A stretch of 64,000 nt of DNA from Williamsia faeni (GCA_003202005.1 QJJF01000003.1:62001-126000); one strand, 5' to 3'. Positions 20,654-29,810 are shown, counted from the stretch's first letter. Notes: generated by a model from the sequence alone, not told the origin. Program-made: numbers and translations.

Positions 20654-21502
20654 CTAACGCTCTTCGCCCGAATTTGCGCCCGGCGCGCCGCCATTTGACG
20701 GAAGAACATTGGAATATGCCGGCGTCGTCGTCGCATCGGCCGGCGGTGCGGCCGTGGGTGCTGTGGTCGTCGGTGCGGATTGTGCGGGCGTGGTGGTGCC
20801 GGCGTCGGGGGTGACCGGTGTTCCCTGAACGGGAATGCCCTGGACCGGAATGCCTTGAGCCCCAGGTGTTGTCGGAGTGGCGGCCGGATCATCGGCAGGC
20901 TTGGCGGCCGTCGGTTTCGGCCCGTTGTTCATCGATGGAGCTTTGACACCCTCGGCGGGCTTGATCTCCCCGACAACCGTGGCGTGCCCATCGGCTCCGA
21001 CCACCAGGCGAGCTTTGTCCTTGCCGGGGATCATTCCCAGTTCGCCTGCCTTTTCGGATAATTCAGGTGCGGAGTCCCCCGACTCGTATTCCTTCTTGAG
21101 AGCGTCACGACGGTCGGACAACTGTTCGTTGTAGGCACGTTCCACCCCGAGCTGATATGAGTCCTGGGCAGACATGGTGGACAGCCATAGTGTGAGTGCC
21201 AGTCCCGCCAGCAACATGCCGACGACGACAACCGCGAACGGGACCCGGCGCATCGCCGCGGCGGGCGCGGTCCGCACGCGCGTCAACAACGTCGGTTTCG
21301 CGACCGGAGCGTCCGGCTTGTCGGTCCGTTGCCAGTGGCGCGATGTGGACGAGACAACCTCGGCACCAAGGCGTTTGCGGCGGCGCTCGAGCGCCTTCTC
21401 GGCGGCGGCCGAACGCTGCCTGGTCCCACCCGGGATGCGGCTCCCTTGCGCACCGGAATCGCGGCGTCGCGCAGTGGTGAGATTGTCGTCGGTAACCGTC
21501 AT
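20654..21502 (-). CDS. FtsL-like divisome membrane protein (Rv2164c-like)
   Basis: A 282-residue bitopic protein in the position of ftsL between rsmH and ftsI. A basic cytoplasmic region (1-85) precedes one membrane helix ([19 protein letters not shown]). A short coiled-coil region ([20 protein letters not shown]) follows, then the typical [20 protein letters not shown] segment. The extracellular tail is Pro/Thr/Ala-rich and includes the repeat [14 protein letters not shown]. It probably pairs with FtsQ and FtsB. Its ATG overlaps the rsmH stop (ATGA). Confidence 0.85.
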   Translation of the reverse strand: MTVTDDNLTTARRRDSGAQGSRIPGGTRQRSAAAEKALERRRKRLGAEVVSSTSRHWQRTDKPDAPVAKPTLLTRVRTAPAAAMRRVPFAVVVVGMLLAGLALTLWLSTMSAQDSYQLGVERAYNEQLSDRRDALKKEYESGDSAPELSEKAGELGMIPGKDKARLVVGADGHATVVGEIKPAEGVKAPSMNNGPKPTAAKPADDPAATPTTPGAQGIPVQGIPVQGTPVTPDAGTTTPAQSAPTTTAPTAAPPADATTTPAYSNVLPSNGGAPGANSGEER

Positions 21503-22482
21503 TTCTTACCCCCCGCTATCCGCTCGATGACCCGGACCCGCACCGATGCGGATCGCGGGTTGTACTCGATTTCCTCATCCGAAGCCTGTTCCGCTCCCCT
21601 GGTCACCAGCGCGAAATCCGGTGCGGTTCCGGGCAGGTCGACCGGGAGGCCCGGCGGGGTCCGCGACTTGGTCCGCTCGACGAACTCACGCTTGACGATC
21701 CGGTCCTCCAACGACTGGTAGGACATGATCGCGAGGCGACCACCCACGTTCAGCGCCGAAAGCGCCGCGGGCAGAGCGGCCTTGAGCGAGGTCAGTTCGC
21801 CGTTGACCTCGATTCGCAGGGCCTGGAATGTGCGTTTGGCCGGATGCCCACCGGTACGCCGGGTGGCGGCCGGAATGGTGCGATACAGCAGTTCGACCAA
21901 TCGGCCACTGGTGGTGAACGGCTCGATCTCACGCTCACGCAGGACCGCGGAGGCGATCTTGCCCGCAAACCGTTCGTCACCGTACTCCGATAGGACACGG
22001 GCCAATTCGCCATGACCGTAGGTGTTGAGAACGTCAGCGGCGGTCAGTGGATCGTCGGCATTCATCCGCATGTCCAGTGGCGCATCAACCGCATAGGCGA
22101 ACCCGCGGTCGGGCTGATCGAGTTGCATCGAGGAGACGCCGAGGTCGTAGAGTGCGGCGTCGAACTTCTTGACACCGGCCTGCTCGAGGGCGTCGTCCAC
22201 CGCGTCGTACCGCGTGTGGACAAAGGTGATCCTGTCGCCGAACGGAGACAGTCGCTCACGCGCGAGATCCAAAGCGTTGATGTCCCGGTCGATACCGATG
22301 ATCGCGACTGCGGGAAACCTCTGGGCGATGAGTTCGGTGTGGCCGCCGGCGCCGAGCGTGCCGTCGACATAAATTGCGCCGGATCCGTCGGGACTCTGCC
22401 GGGTGATCGCCGGCGTGAGGAGTTCGATCATCCGCTCGGCCATCACCGGGACGTGCCCGAAGGGGCCATCGGCGAGATCCAC
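21499..22482 (-). CDS. rsmH: 16S rRNA (cytosine-1402-N4) methyltransferase
   Basis: Methylates C1402 in the ribosomal decoding centre using S-adenosylmethionine. In this 327-residue protein the SAM loop is [15 protein letters not shown], followed by [20 protein letters not shown] and the late segment [19 protein letters not shown] longer frame begins at a TTG at 22515, but the GTG at 22480-22482 has GAGAGG eight bases upstream and gives the usual N-terminus [12 protein letters not shown]. Equivalent to Rv2165c. The gap to mraZ holds two copies of a repeat. Confidence 0.95.
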   Translation of the reverse strand: MDLADGPFGHVPVMAERMIELLTPAITRQSPDGSGAIYVDGTLGAGGHTELIAQRFPAVAIIGIDRDINALDLARERLSPFGDRITFVHTRYDAVDDALEQAGVKKFDAALYDLGVSSMQLDQPDRGFAYAVDAPLDMRMNADDPLTAADVLNTYGHGELARVLSEYGDERFAGKIASAVLREREIEPFTTSGRLVELLYRTIPAATRRTGGHPAKRTFQALRIEVNGELTSLKAALPAALSALNVGGRLAIMSYQSLEDRIVKREFVERTKSRTPPGLPVDLPGTAPDFALVTRGAEQASDEEIEYNPRSASVRVRVIERIAGGKK

Positions 22483-22563
22483 TGTGCTACCTCTCGTGCG
22501 GTCCGGGTGCGCCAATTGGCCGGCAGGTGTGTGGGTGGATCCTGGTCCCTGCCCGATCTCCGC

Positions 22564-22629
22564 ACCTGGCGCTGGGGAAGTGCGTCAGGGGCGGGTTGTC
22601 GAACCTGGCGCTGGGGAAGTGCGTCAGGG
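22564..22629. repeat. two 27-base direct repeats between mraZ and rsmH
   Basis: An identical 27-base unit, beginning ACCTGGCGCTGGGGAAG on the plus strand, occurs at 22564-22590 and 22603-22629 (39-base period). Each unit can fold into a small hairpin: CCTGGCGC pairs with GCGTCAGG around a TGGGGAAGT loop. Located in the untranslated leader between mraZ and rsmH. Confidence 0.85.
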
Positions 22630-22682
22630 CCGGATCGGGCAAAGGCCTCGATTCACCCACGTGGGTCTCCTGGTCCTCGGTC

Positions 22683-23123
22683 TCAGACCGTGTCCAGGAC
22701 GTCGAAGCCCACGCTCGAGAAGTTCTCCTCGTGCTCATCCTGGTAATCGCGCCATGTCTGCGCGTCCCAGATCTCCAAGTGGCTGATATTGCCGATAACC
22801 ACACATTCTTTGGCCAGGCCCGCATAGCGGCGATGATCCGGGGACAGTGTTATGCGCCCCTGACCGTCTGGCCGCTGCTCGTCGGAACCCGAGCTCAATT
22901 GACGTCGAAAGGCCCGAGCAGCCGGATCGTCCTTGGGCGAACTCAACACCCGTTGAGCCAACTCGAGGAAGTCATCCCGGATGTGCACTGCAAGGCTGCG
23001 GTCCTGACCTTTTGTGATCATCACCCCTCCTGCCAGTGCGTCTCGGAACTTTGCGGGAAGCGTGAGCCGCCCCTTGTCGTCCAACTTGGGTGTGTAGGTG
23101 CCGAAGAACATAGCGCTGGCCAT
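22683..23123 (-). CDS. mraZ: division-cluster transcription regulator MraZ
   Basis: A 146-residue AbrB-fold DNA-binding protein that controls its own dcw operon. Two tandem MraZ domains carry the DxxxR signatures [16 protein letters not shown] and DGQGRITLS. The ATG at 23121-23123 has GGAGG nine bases upstream, and the conserved [10 protein letters not shown] begins four codons later. It is the first gene of the cluster and equivalent to Rv2166c. Its likely binding repeats lie 58-97 bases upstream. Confidence 0.96.
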   Translation of the reverse strand: MASAMFFGTYTPKLDDKGRLTLPAKFRDALAGGVMITKGQDRSLAVHIRDDFLELAQRVLSSPKDDPAARAFRRQLSSGSDEQRPDGQGRITLSPDHRRYAGLAKECVVIGNISHLEIWDAQTWRDYQDEHEENFSSVGFDVLDTV

Positions 23124-23180
23124 GTGCCGTCACCTCCAACCCCATGGTTGATGGGAAATCCGGTTCTCTCCCAACAACGA

Positions 23181-23220
23181 GCACCACTGTACCCCACAAT
23201 CCACCACTTTCCACCCCAAA
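23181..23220 (-). promoter_or_regulatory. MraZ-binding repeats: four decamers with exact 10-base period
   Basis: Reading the minus strand, four successive decamers are TTTGGGGTGG, AAAGTGGTGG, ATTGTGGGGT and ACAGTGGTGC. Each has a G-rich GKGGKG core in the same phase, one per helical turn. MraZ octamers are known to bind tandem TGGGN- or GTGG-type boxes at 10-base spacing in their own promoters. The array sits just before mraZ. Confidence 0.75.
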
Positions 23221-23377
23221 ACACCCTGCCACGACCGGATGCGCCCAGATTCCGCAGGTAGAGACCATGTAGTCGGTGGGGCGTAGATCCTGAGTCGAGG
23301 CATTCACGGGCGGTTTGGAGGGGATTTTGGAGCCTCAGGGATCACTTCAGCCCCGTTTCGGTGATCGAACCCAGGCT

Positions 23378-23412
23378 GTGGGAGAAAGTGGGGATTTGGG
23401 TGGAATGTGGGG
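23378..23412 (+). promoter_or_regulatory. second GTGGG box cluster, opposite orientation
   Basis: On the plus strand GTGGG starts at 23378, 23388 and 23407, with TTGGGTGG between the last two. The 10- and 19-base spacings and the core resemble the MraZ array 160 bases away but face the other way. There is no plus-strand gene for it to serve, so it may be a distant MraZ site. Confidence 0.35.
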
Positions 23413-23434
23413 CGATTGCCCTGAACACCACAAA

Positions 23435-23467
23435 AAGGCCGTGTATCGCGATGCGATACACGGCCTT
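23435..23467 (-). terminator. rho-independent terminator after the DUF3040 gene
   Basis: A perfect 15-base stem (AAGGCCGTGTATCGC with its complement) around a 3-base loop. On the minus strand it is followed by TTTTTG. It lies about 25 bases beyond the stop codon at 23492 and would shield mraZ from upstream transcription. Confidence 0.9.
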
Positions 23468-23491
23468 CTATGTCAAACGTGCGGTGGAGTT

Positions 23492-23896
23492 CTACTCCTG
23501 CTCGAAGCGGCGGTTGAACCGCTCTTCCATGCGCTCAGAAAACTTGCGGCCTTGCTTGTGTTCGCGGCCCGACGACCCGCCTCGCGACGACCCCGGAGAA
23601 CCTCCGGGAGTCGGTCCGCTACGCGTACCCCACAACGCCATCAGCCCGGCACCGAACATCACCAGGAAGCCGATGAGGCTGACGATGGGGAATCCGCCGA
23701 TCTGTACCTCGATGACAACTCCCCCGACAAGGAGGACCAGTCCGACAAGGAACAACACGGCAGCCTGCAGTCGACGGCGCGCAGTGGAGCCGCGATAGCG
23801 ACGCGACCGTACGTTCGACGCAAACTTGGGGTCTTCGGCGTACAGAGCGTTTTCGATCTGTTCGAGCATGCGCTGCTCGTGCTCTGAGAGTGGCAC
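23492..23896 (-). CDS. DUF3040 membrane protein (Rv2169c-like)
   Basis: A 134-residue protein of unknown function. The N-terminus VPLSEHEQRMLEQIENALYAEDP is the DUF3040 hallmark. Two membrane helices follow (VLFLVGLVLLVGGVVIEVQI and PIVSLIGFLVMFGAGLMALW), and the C-terminal tail is Gly/Ser then basic. The GTG at 23894-23896 with GGAGGGG upstream is preferred over a longer frame because it begins exactly at the conserved motif. It is just upstream of mraZ in many Mycobacteriales; a link to division is suggested by that position only. Confidence 0.88.
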   Translation of the reverse strand: MPLSEHEQRMLEQIENALYAEDPKFASNVRSRRYRGSTARRRLQAAVLFLVGLVLLVGGVVIEVQIGGFPIVSLIGFLVMFGAGLMALWGTRSGPTPGGSPGSSRGGSSGREHKQGRKFSERMEERFNRRFEQE

Positions 23897-24068
23897 CCGC
23901 CCCTCCTTCAGCACATGGTTTCGGTAGAGCTTCCGGAGGAGACATTCCGGCTGCCCGGACCCACAACGGTGGACCCACTTCTGATGATACGAGGTGTTGG
24001 AACTTCGAACCACCATTCCCTGCGACAAGTTGGTGAAATTTGGTCCGATAGCAGTAATTTCAGAGCCT

Positions 24069-24569
24069 TCAGGCAGCACCGGCAGGCATATTCGACGGTT
24101 TCCCTCGCTCGATCCGCAGGATTTCCATCTCGACCACGTGCAAGAACTCGTCGACCTTCGGCCGCAACTGAGCGATCTGTTCGTCGGTCACCGACCGAAT
24201 TCCGGCCTCGGTGTCGGCACGGAGACGAGAGAGCCCGGCAAAATAGGTGGCCCACCCCGAGAGGTCGGGCATCGCCTGCGGCAGCCGCGCCCATGCACTG
24301 CGCGAACCACGGCGTCGGGTGGGATGCTCGGAGACGGCAAGGACGGCGCCGGCCGCCCGCAGCGCTGATTGGTACAGAGCACTGAACGCCTCGGCCGAAT
24401 CGGTGACGACATCCGACTCTCGCAGACGCGATTCCGCGCGACCCAACAACTCATGGGAGGCGATGATCTGGGTCGGTTCCGGCAGCCTGGCCACCCGGGT
24501 GGCCCGTCCCGTCGAGGCCGCAGCGCCGTTTCGAGAGACACGTGTGGGGGTTCGTGACATCGTCGCCAT
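24069..24569 (-). CDS. SAV_6107-type HEPN-domain protein
   Basis: A 166-residue mostly helical cytoplasmic protein. The central helices with ELLGRAESRLRESDVVTDSA and FSALYQSALRAAGAVLAV resemble the HEPN fold of the SAV_6107 family; later come WARLPQAMPDLSGWATYF and a helical C-terminus. I see no clear RxxxxH nuclease motif, so RNase activity is not supported. The start is an ATG at 24567-24569 with GGAGG six bases upstream. It lies upstream of the DUF3040 gene on the same strand. The family assignment is from recognition, without a profile search. Confidence 0.65.
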   Translation of the reverse strand: MATMSRTPTRVSRNGAAASTGRATRVARLPEPTQIIASHELLGRAESRLRESDVVTDSAEAFSALYQSALRAAGAVLAVSEHPTRRRGSRSAWARLPQAMPDLSGWATYFAGLSRLRADTEAGIRSVTDEQIAQLRPKVDEFLHVVEMEILRIERGKPSNMPAGAA

Positions 24570-24730
24570 CTCGGTCCTCCTTCGCCGGATCGTGTGTATC
24601 TGTGCGGGGTCGGCTCGGTGGCCTACGCTTCCCTCGTCGGCCACCGAGCCGCCCTCACGTCGTAAGCGGGTACCGATGCGGCTTGCGCCTTTGCGGAGGT
24701 TGAAGCCTCGAACACCCGTTCGACAGATTC

Positions 24731-24760
24731 AATATACCTAACGACCCCGACAACCCTCAA
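24731..24760 (-). promoter_or_regulatory. candidate promoter of the HEPN-like gene
   Basis: On the minus strand TTGAGG (24755-24760) and TATATT (24731-24736) are separated by 18 bases. The predicted start near 24724 gives a leader of about 155 bases. It lies in the divergent gap shared with the GNAT gene. Confidence 0.45.
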
Positions 24761-24781
24761 GCGAAAAAGGCGGAAACTTCT

Positions 24782-25360
24782 GTGCCCATCCGGATCGCCG
24801 ACCTCACGGCCCACGATGCACAGAGCTGGCTGCCCGACGCGTTGAGCGTCTACGTGACCGCGATGAACTACCCACTGGGCACCGAGGTGCAACGGGCTCC
24901 CCTGTGGCACGAACACATTCAGCGACCCGGGTGGAAGGCCGTCGGCGCGTTCGACTCCCTCGGTCCGGCCTCCGGCCGGGAGACCCTGGTGGGGATCGCG
25001 TACGGATACAGCGGTGCGAACGACCAGTGGTGGAACCAGCAGGTGCGCAGCGGACTGGTCCGCGCCGGCAGCAGCCGCGAGCGGGTCAGTGCCATCACCG
25101 ACAGCTACTTCGAGTTGACCGAACTGCACGTGCATCCGTCCGCCCAGGGTCAGCAGATCGGCGAGGCAATCCTGACGCGTCTGCTCGACGGCCGTGACGA
25201 ACCCCAGGTTCTGCTCTCGACACCCGAGGTGGATGCGGAGAACAACCGGGCCTGGCGTCTATACCGACGACTGGGTTTCGCAGACGTCTTGCGCGGCTTC
25301 AGCTTCGCCGGTGACCCCCGGCCCTTTGCAGTGCTCGGCCGTGCCCTCCCACTCAGATAG
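24782..25360 (+). CDS. GNAT family N-acetyltransferase (Rv2170-like)
   Basis: A 192-residue acetyl-CoA-dependent transferase. The acetyl-CoA binding region is LTELHVHPSAQGQQIGEAIL, followed by the family-typical AENNRAWRLYRRLGF. In M. tuberculosis the syntenic Rv2170 has been studied as a lysine-acetylating GNAT; the substrate here is not known. It starts at GTG with only a weak AAGGCGG upstream. It opens the plus-strand block, 22 bases before crtO. Confidence 0.87.
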   Translation: MPIRIADLTAHDAQSWLPDALSVYVTAMNYPLGTEVQRAPLWHEHIQRPGWKAVGAFDSLGPASGRETLVGIAYGYSGANDQWWNQQVRSGLVRAGSSRERVSAITDSYFELTELHVHPSAQGQQIGEAILTRLLDGRDEPQVLLSTPEVDAENNRAWRLYRRLGFADVLRGFSFAGDPRPFAVLGRALPLR

Positions 25361-25382
25361 CCTCCCGCTCAGATAGGTCGTC

Positions 25383-26978
25383 ATGATCGACACACTTGTC
25401 ATCGGTTCCGGACACAACGGCCTGGTGGCTGCCTGCTACCTGGCGGCCGCGGGCCAGCGGGTGAGGGTGCTCGAACGGGACAGCGTCGCCGGCGGCGCGG
25501 TGTCCACCGTCGAGCGGTTCCCGGGCTATCGCGTCGACCGTGGCTCCTCGGCCCACCTGATGATCCGGCACACCCCGATCCTCGAAGAACTATCGCTGGC
25601 CGATCACGGCCTGCGCTACATCGACTGCGATCCCTGGGCGTTCTGCCCCGCGACCGACAACGCTCCCCCGATCGTCTTCCACCACGACCTCGAGAAGACG
25701 TGCGCGTCGATCGAGGCGGCCTGCGGAACCGGAGATGCGCACGCCTACCGCGGATTTGTCGAGGTGTGGGCGCGGCGGTCGGCCGCGATGATGTCGGCCT
25801 TCACCTCTTCTCCCTCACCTCTGGCTCTCGGCAAGGCGTTCTGGGGACTTCCCGCACGTGTCCCCGTTAAAGGCGCAACGGCCGGCGTCGCTCTCTCACA
25901 AGAGTTCCTGATGTCGGGAAATGCGCTCCTCGACAGCTGGTTCGAATCCGAACACCTCAAGGCGGCGCTGGCCTGGTTCGGTGCGCAGTCCGGTCCACCG
26001 ATGAACGAGCCCGGAACCGCACCGATGGTCGGCTTCGCCGCGGCTATGCACACCATTCCCCCGGGCCGGGCCGTCGGCGGCAGTGGCGCGCTCACCGAGG
26101 CCCTGATCCGCAAGCTTCACGACGACGGCGGTGAACTCGCTTTGTCGGCCGCCGCGACAGCCATCGAGAAGGAGGGCGACGGCTGGCTGGTCCGGACCGC
26201 CGACGGTGACGTGCATCGCGCCCGATCGGTGATCAGCGCCTGCCACATCCTGACCACGTTGGACCTGTTGCGGGAGGGTGGATTCGATCGCACCACCGCC
26301 GATCGGTGGCGGGCACAGATCCGGATCGGTGGCGGTATCGGCATGGCGGTCCGCCTCGGGGGCACCGCATTGCCGCAGTACCCCGGGCTGCCCGACGACA
26401 CGTCGGTGCACGGCGGGCTGGGTCTGTTGGTGACCGATCGTGGACATCTGGCCCGGGCGTACGCCGACGCCACCGCAGGAGACCTCCCGCGTCGTCCGGC
26501 ACTGATCGCGATGAGCTTCTCCGCGATCGACCCGACCCTGGCACCACCCGGACGCCACCAGACCAGCCTCTGGGCGCAATGGCACCCCTACCAACTCTCG
26601 GGTGGCCGCAGCTGGACCGACCTCGCGGCCACCGCCGGCCAGGAGATCATCGACGAATTGGACCGGCATGCACCGGGATTCGCCGAGTCGATCGAACACA
26701 CCTACGTCCAGACACCCGCCGATCTGGAATCCGAACTCGGGATGACCGGCGGCAACATCATGCACGTGGAGATGTCGCTGGATCAGATGCTGATGTGGCG
26801 TCCCCATCCCGAACTGGCCAGGCACCGGGTGCCCGGTGCTCCCGGAATCGTGCTCGCCGGCGCCTCTACCCACCCCGGCGGTGGTGTCAGTGGTGCCAGC
26901 GGGCGCATCGCGGCAAGTGCGGTCCTGTCCGACCGGAGATCCCCTTTGGCCAGGATCACCCGCGGCAGATGGGGATGA
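25383..26978 (+). CDS. crtO: CrtO-type beta-carotene ketolase (FAD-dependent)
   Basis: A 531-residue flavoprotein of the phytoene-desaturase superfamily. The FAD loop is VIGSGHNGLVAACYL, followed by GGAVSTVERFPGYRVDRGSS. The C-terminal FAD segment is GASTHPGGGVSGASGR. The internal stretches ALAWFGAQSGPPMSE-like and GGNIMHVEMSLDQM match the rhodococcal CrtO ketolase much better than CrtI. CrtO adds a 4-keto group to a beta-ionone ring. Its stop overlaps the start of cruF (ATGA). A different CrtI-like desaturase lies at 32 kb, which supports a separate role. Confidence 0.82.
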   Translation: MIDTLVIGSGHNGLVAACYLAAAGQRVRVLERDSVAGGAVSTVERFPGYRVDRGSSAHLMIRHTPILEELSLADHGLRYIDCDPWAFCPATDNAPPIVFHHDLEKTCASIEAACGTGDAHAYRGFVEVWARRSAAMMSAFTSSPSPLALGKAFWGLPARVPVKGATAGVALSQEFLMSGNALLDSWFESEHLKAALAWFGAQSGPPMNEPGTAPMVGFAAAMHTIPPGRAVGGSGALTEALIRKLHDDGGELALSAAATAIEKEGDGWLVRTADGDVHRARSVISACHILTTLDLLREGGFDRTTADRWRAQIRIGGGIGMAVRLGGTALPQYPGLPDDTSVHGGLGLLVTDRGHLARAYADATAGDLPRRPALIAMSFSAIDPTLAPPGRHQTSLWAQWHPYQLSGGRSWTDLAATAGQEIIDELDRHAPGFAESIEHTYVQTPADLESELGMTGGNIMHVEMSLDQMLMWRPHPELARHRVPGAPGIVLAGASTHPGGGVSGASGRIAASAVLSDRRSPLARITRGRWG

Positions 26979-27784
26979 CCACCACACTCACATCCCAGCG
27001 GCCCACATTGCTGTGGGCCTCGGCGATCCTGCTGGCCGGATCGATCGCCGCACAGGTCGTCTATCCCCTGGTCGACGGGGTCGCCCGCGATCGGGCCACC
27101 GTGGTCGTGGTTGTCGCCGCGGCCGCCGCGATGCTCGCCCATGCCACATTCCGGCTCGGTCCACCGCGGGCGGTCGCGGTCTTTGCGGCAACGGCCGGTG
27201 TCGGATGGACCGCGGAAATCGTCGGTGTCGCCACCGGATTTCCGTTCGGCGCCTACGCCTACGCCACCGACCGGATCGGGCCATCGGTTGCCGAGGTCCC
27301 GGTGATCATCGGACTGGCCTGGACCGCGGGCGGTTACAGCATGTGGTGGATCAGCGCGCTGGTCAGTCACCGTCGCCCGATCCGGATCGCGCTGGCCACC
27401 GTCGGGATGGTCGGCTGGGATCTCTATCTCGATCCACAGATGGTCAGTGCGCGATTGTGGACCTGGTCCACCCAAGATGCCGGGCTGCCCGGTATCGACC
27501 AGATCCCGGTCACCAACTTCATCGGCTGGGCCGGCGTCGCGTGTGTCATGTTCGTGCTGCTCTCACTCATCGACCCGAAACCTGTCACGGTGACACCGTT
27601 GACGTCCGTGGCACCGGTGGGCTGGTTCACCTGGACCTGGCTGGGCTCGGCGCTGGCATTTCTGGTGTTCCTCGACGATCCGGCCCTACATGCGGCGGTC
27701 CCGTACGGGTTGATCGGGATGGGGATCCTGGGAGTTCCGGCGGCGATGGCACTGGCTCGCCGGATCCGATCAGGTATCAACTGA
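26975..27784 (+). CDS. cruF: CruF-type carotenoid 1',2'-hydratase (DUF422 membrane protein)
   Basis: A 269-residue protein with about seven membrane helices. Family marks are GWTAEIVGVATGFPFGAYAY, PVIIGLAW, WDLYLDPQMV and NFIGWAGV. CruF adds water to the psi end of acyclic or monocyclic carotenoids, producing the 1'-hydroxyl that can be glycosylated. The ATG at 26975 lies in an ATGA overlap with crtO; an ATG two codons earlier is possible. The glycosyltransferase expected to act next lies beyond lppM. Confidence 0.85.
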   Translation: MTTTLTSQRPTLLWASAILLAGSIAAQVVYPLVDGVARDRATVVVVVAAAAAMLAHATFRLGPPRAVAVFAATAGVGWTAEIVGVATGFPFGAYAYATDRIGPSVAEVPVIIGLAWTAGGYSMWWISALVSHRRPIRIALATVGMVGWDLYLDPQMVSARLWTWSTQDAGLPGIDQIPVTNFIGWAGVACVMFVLLSLIDPKPVTVTPLTSVAPVGWFTWTWLGSALAFLVFLDDPALHAAVPYGLIGMGILGVPAAMALARRIRSGIN

Positions 27785-27839
27785 CCCGATCAGCACGGCC
27801 CTCCTCACGCGCCGGCCCGGCTAGTGGCACGATAGCTCC

Positions 27840-28637
27840 GTGCCTGAGATCACCCGACATAGCCGCGGACGTGGACCCGTGAGCCGCCGCGGACGCGGAC
27901 CCATCAGTTTGGTGTTGCTCGTGCTGGCTCTGTTCTGTGGACCCGCACTTGCCGCCTGTTCTGATGCGCCCGCCCAGTACGGCGACCGGCTGTGGGGTGC
28001 GATCGTCCTTGCAGAGAAGGACATCGGCCAGGAAAAAGGCCCGCAGATCACGGTACCGCCGTCACTCGAGTCGGTGGTCAGCGCCACCGAGTTCAAGCGC
28101 GACGGACTGATCGGTACCCGGGCAACGTACACCGAAGCCACCCTCGGCCAGTTCGCGCAGCTCGGCGAGCTCGTCGACAACGCCTACCCGGATGCACCGG
28201 TCACCATGGACCTGCTGGCACAGCGACGCGGCGACGCCGTCACCTTCCGCGGAACCGCCGACCTGAAAGGGCTGGATCCCGACAACGATTACGTCGAGTT
28301 CTCGATTCAGTTCGCCGGACCGATCACCGCCACCAACGGTCAGCAGGACGGCGAGGACGCGGCCTCCTGGAAACCGGAGATCGGCAAGGCCACCCCGATG
28401 ACCGCAGAAGCCCACTACCCCGAACCGGGATCCGCCGCCTTCGCCGGCTGGACGGGCCTGATGGCCGGCATCGCCCTTGCTGTCGCCGTCGTGGTGGTCG
28501 CCCTGGCCTGGGTCAGCCGCGATCAGTCACCTCGCCCTGGTGCCCCGCAGAAGCGTTCCCATGACGCCCCGCGGCAATCCGTCGGTGGGACGAACAACCG
28601 GGGTAGCGGGACCGACGGCAGCGGGACCCCACACTGA
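27840..28637 (+). CDS. lppM: lipoprotein LppM (DUF3153 family)
   Basis: A 265-residue exported lipoprotein. A basic N-terminus, a hydrophobic segment (ISLVLLVLALFCGPALAAC) and a lipobox Cys precede an extracytoplasmic domain (VVSATEFKRDGLIGTRATY onward). A C-terminal membrane helix (GLMAGIALAVAVVVVALAWV) and a basic Pro-rich tail end it. Equivalent to Rv2171, which in M. tuberculosis affects mannosylated glycolipids and phagosome traffic. The start may be the GTG at 27840 or another GTG 13 codons later. Here it splits cruF from the glycosyltransferase gene. Confidence 0.85.
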   Translation: MPEITRHSRGRGPVSRRGRGPISLVLLVLALFCGPALAACSDAPAQYGDRLWGAIVLAEKDIGQEKGPQITVPPSLESVVSATEFKRDGLIGTRATYTEATLGQFAQLGELVDNAYPDAPVTMDLLAQRRGDAVTFRGTADLKGLDPDNDYVEFSIQFAGPITATNGQQDGEDAASWKPEIGKATPMTAEAHYPEPGSAAFAGWTGLMAGIALAVAVVVVALAWVSRDQSPRPGAPQKRSHDAPRQSVGGTNNRGSGTDGSGTPH

Positions 28638-28654
28638 TCGGCTGGCTGCCGCCG

Positions 28655-29791
28655 GTGGTGTCGTTGACCAACACGGCCCTGGCCCTGGCGAACTACCGGC
28701 GGTTTCGCTCGCTGCTCCGGACCGCGGGTCCCATCGACCGGCCCGTGTGGGTTCTGGTGCCGGCTCGTGACGAGGCGACCCGCATCGCCGCGATCATCGG
28801 AGATCTGCGCGCCCAGATCGGGGTCGACGACCTGCGCGTCCGGATCTGCGACGACGACTCCACGGACGGAACCGGCACGGTGGCCACGGCCGCGATCGCG
28901 GGCGATCCCCGATTCGAGCTGCTGACCAACCGGCAATCCCCGCCTCCCGGTTGGACCGGCAAAACGCACGTTCTCAATCTGCTCACCGCCGACATCGACA
29001 CCAGTGGGGAACACACCGGCTCGGACGCCACCGCCGAAAACATCACGGTGATGTTTGTCGACGCCGATGTCCGGCTGCGACCGCACGCAGTCGCCCGCGC
29101 GGCCCAGACGAGTGGCCGGGTAGGTGGACTTCTCACCGTCTGGCCCGCCCAGGTCGCGCAATCCCCACTCGAACAACTGGTCCAGCCCTTGCTGTGCTGG
29201 TCGTTTCTGGGATCGGTACCGCTGGCGGTCTCGGAAAAGCTGCGACCGAGGTCGATGGCAGTGGCCAACGGGCAATTCCTGGTCAGTTCGGTCGCCGACT
29301 ACCGCCGCGCCGGCGGACACCGGGCGGTCCGTGCCGACATCACCGAAGACCTCGCGCTCGCCCGCCGCTACCGCGATGCCGGACTGTCGTCGTCGGTCCG
29401 CGCCGGGTCGGACGTTGCGAGTTGCCGGATGTACGAGGGCACCGCCGACACCTGGCAGGGCTATCGCCGCTGGCTGGGCACCGAATTCGGCGGACCGGCC
29501 GGAGCGGTGGTTGTCGCTGCGGTGATGGGGACGGCCTACCTACTCCCCTGGTGGCAACTGATCACCGGACGTCGCCGCACGCGAGCGGCCGTTGCGGTGG
29601 CCGCGGCGACAACCTCACGACTCGTGGCCCGGCGGGCCGAGACCGGTACGACCACCGCAGCCGACCTGTTGTCGGCGCTCGCACATCCGGTCGCGGTGTC
29701 GGTGGGCATCACCGCACTCGCCGACTCGCTGCGATCACGTCGTCGCGGCACCCTCGCCTGGAAAGGGCGAACACTCACCACCGGTGAGTAA
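28655..29791 (+). CDS. family 2 glycosyltransferase, CruG/CrtQ/HpnB type
   Basis: A 378-residue membrane-associated GT2 enzyme. The nucleotide-sugar domain opens with VWVLVPARDEATRI and contains ICDDDSTDGT. PPPGWTGKTHVLN is the hallmark of the CruG/CrtQ/HpnB group, and VMFVDADVRL is the DXD-like metal site. Later are NGQFLVSS and a C-terminal membrane region. Next to cruF, the best guess is 2'- or 1'-O-glycosylation of a hydroxylated carotenoid. The GTG start at 28655 is uncertain: the open frame continues upstream through a hydrophobic LIGWLPPVV to the lppM stop. Confidence 0.75.
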   Translation: MVSLTNTALALANYRRFRSLLRTAGPIDRPVWVLVPARDEATRIAAIIGDLRAQIGVDDLRVRICDDDSTDGTGTVATAAIAGDPRFELLTNRQSPPPGWTGKTHVLNLLTADIDTSGEHTGSDATAENITVMFVDADVRLRPHAVARAAQTSGRVGGLLTVWPAQVAQSPLEQLVQPLLCWSFLGSVPLAVSEKLRPRSMAVANGQFLVSSVADYRRAGGHRAVRADITEDLALARRYRDAGLSSSVRAGSDVASCRMYEGTADTWQGYRRWLGTEFGGPAGAVVVAAVMGTAYLLPWWQLITGRRRTRAAVAVAAATTSRLVARRAETGTTTAADLLSALAHPVAVSVGITALADSLRSRRRGTLAWKGRTLTTGE

Positions 29792-29810
29792 CCACCGCCG
29801 AGTAACCACC

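Noticed and set aside
22487-22825. Minus-strand frame containing two LTHFPSAR segments
   Set aside because: It is a shifted reading of the mraZ end and the 27-base repeats, with no plausible start.
25383-26978. Calling this gene a second phytoene desaturase (crtI)
   Set aside because: Its internal motifs match CrtO ketolases better, and a clear crtI is present at 32,089.
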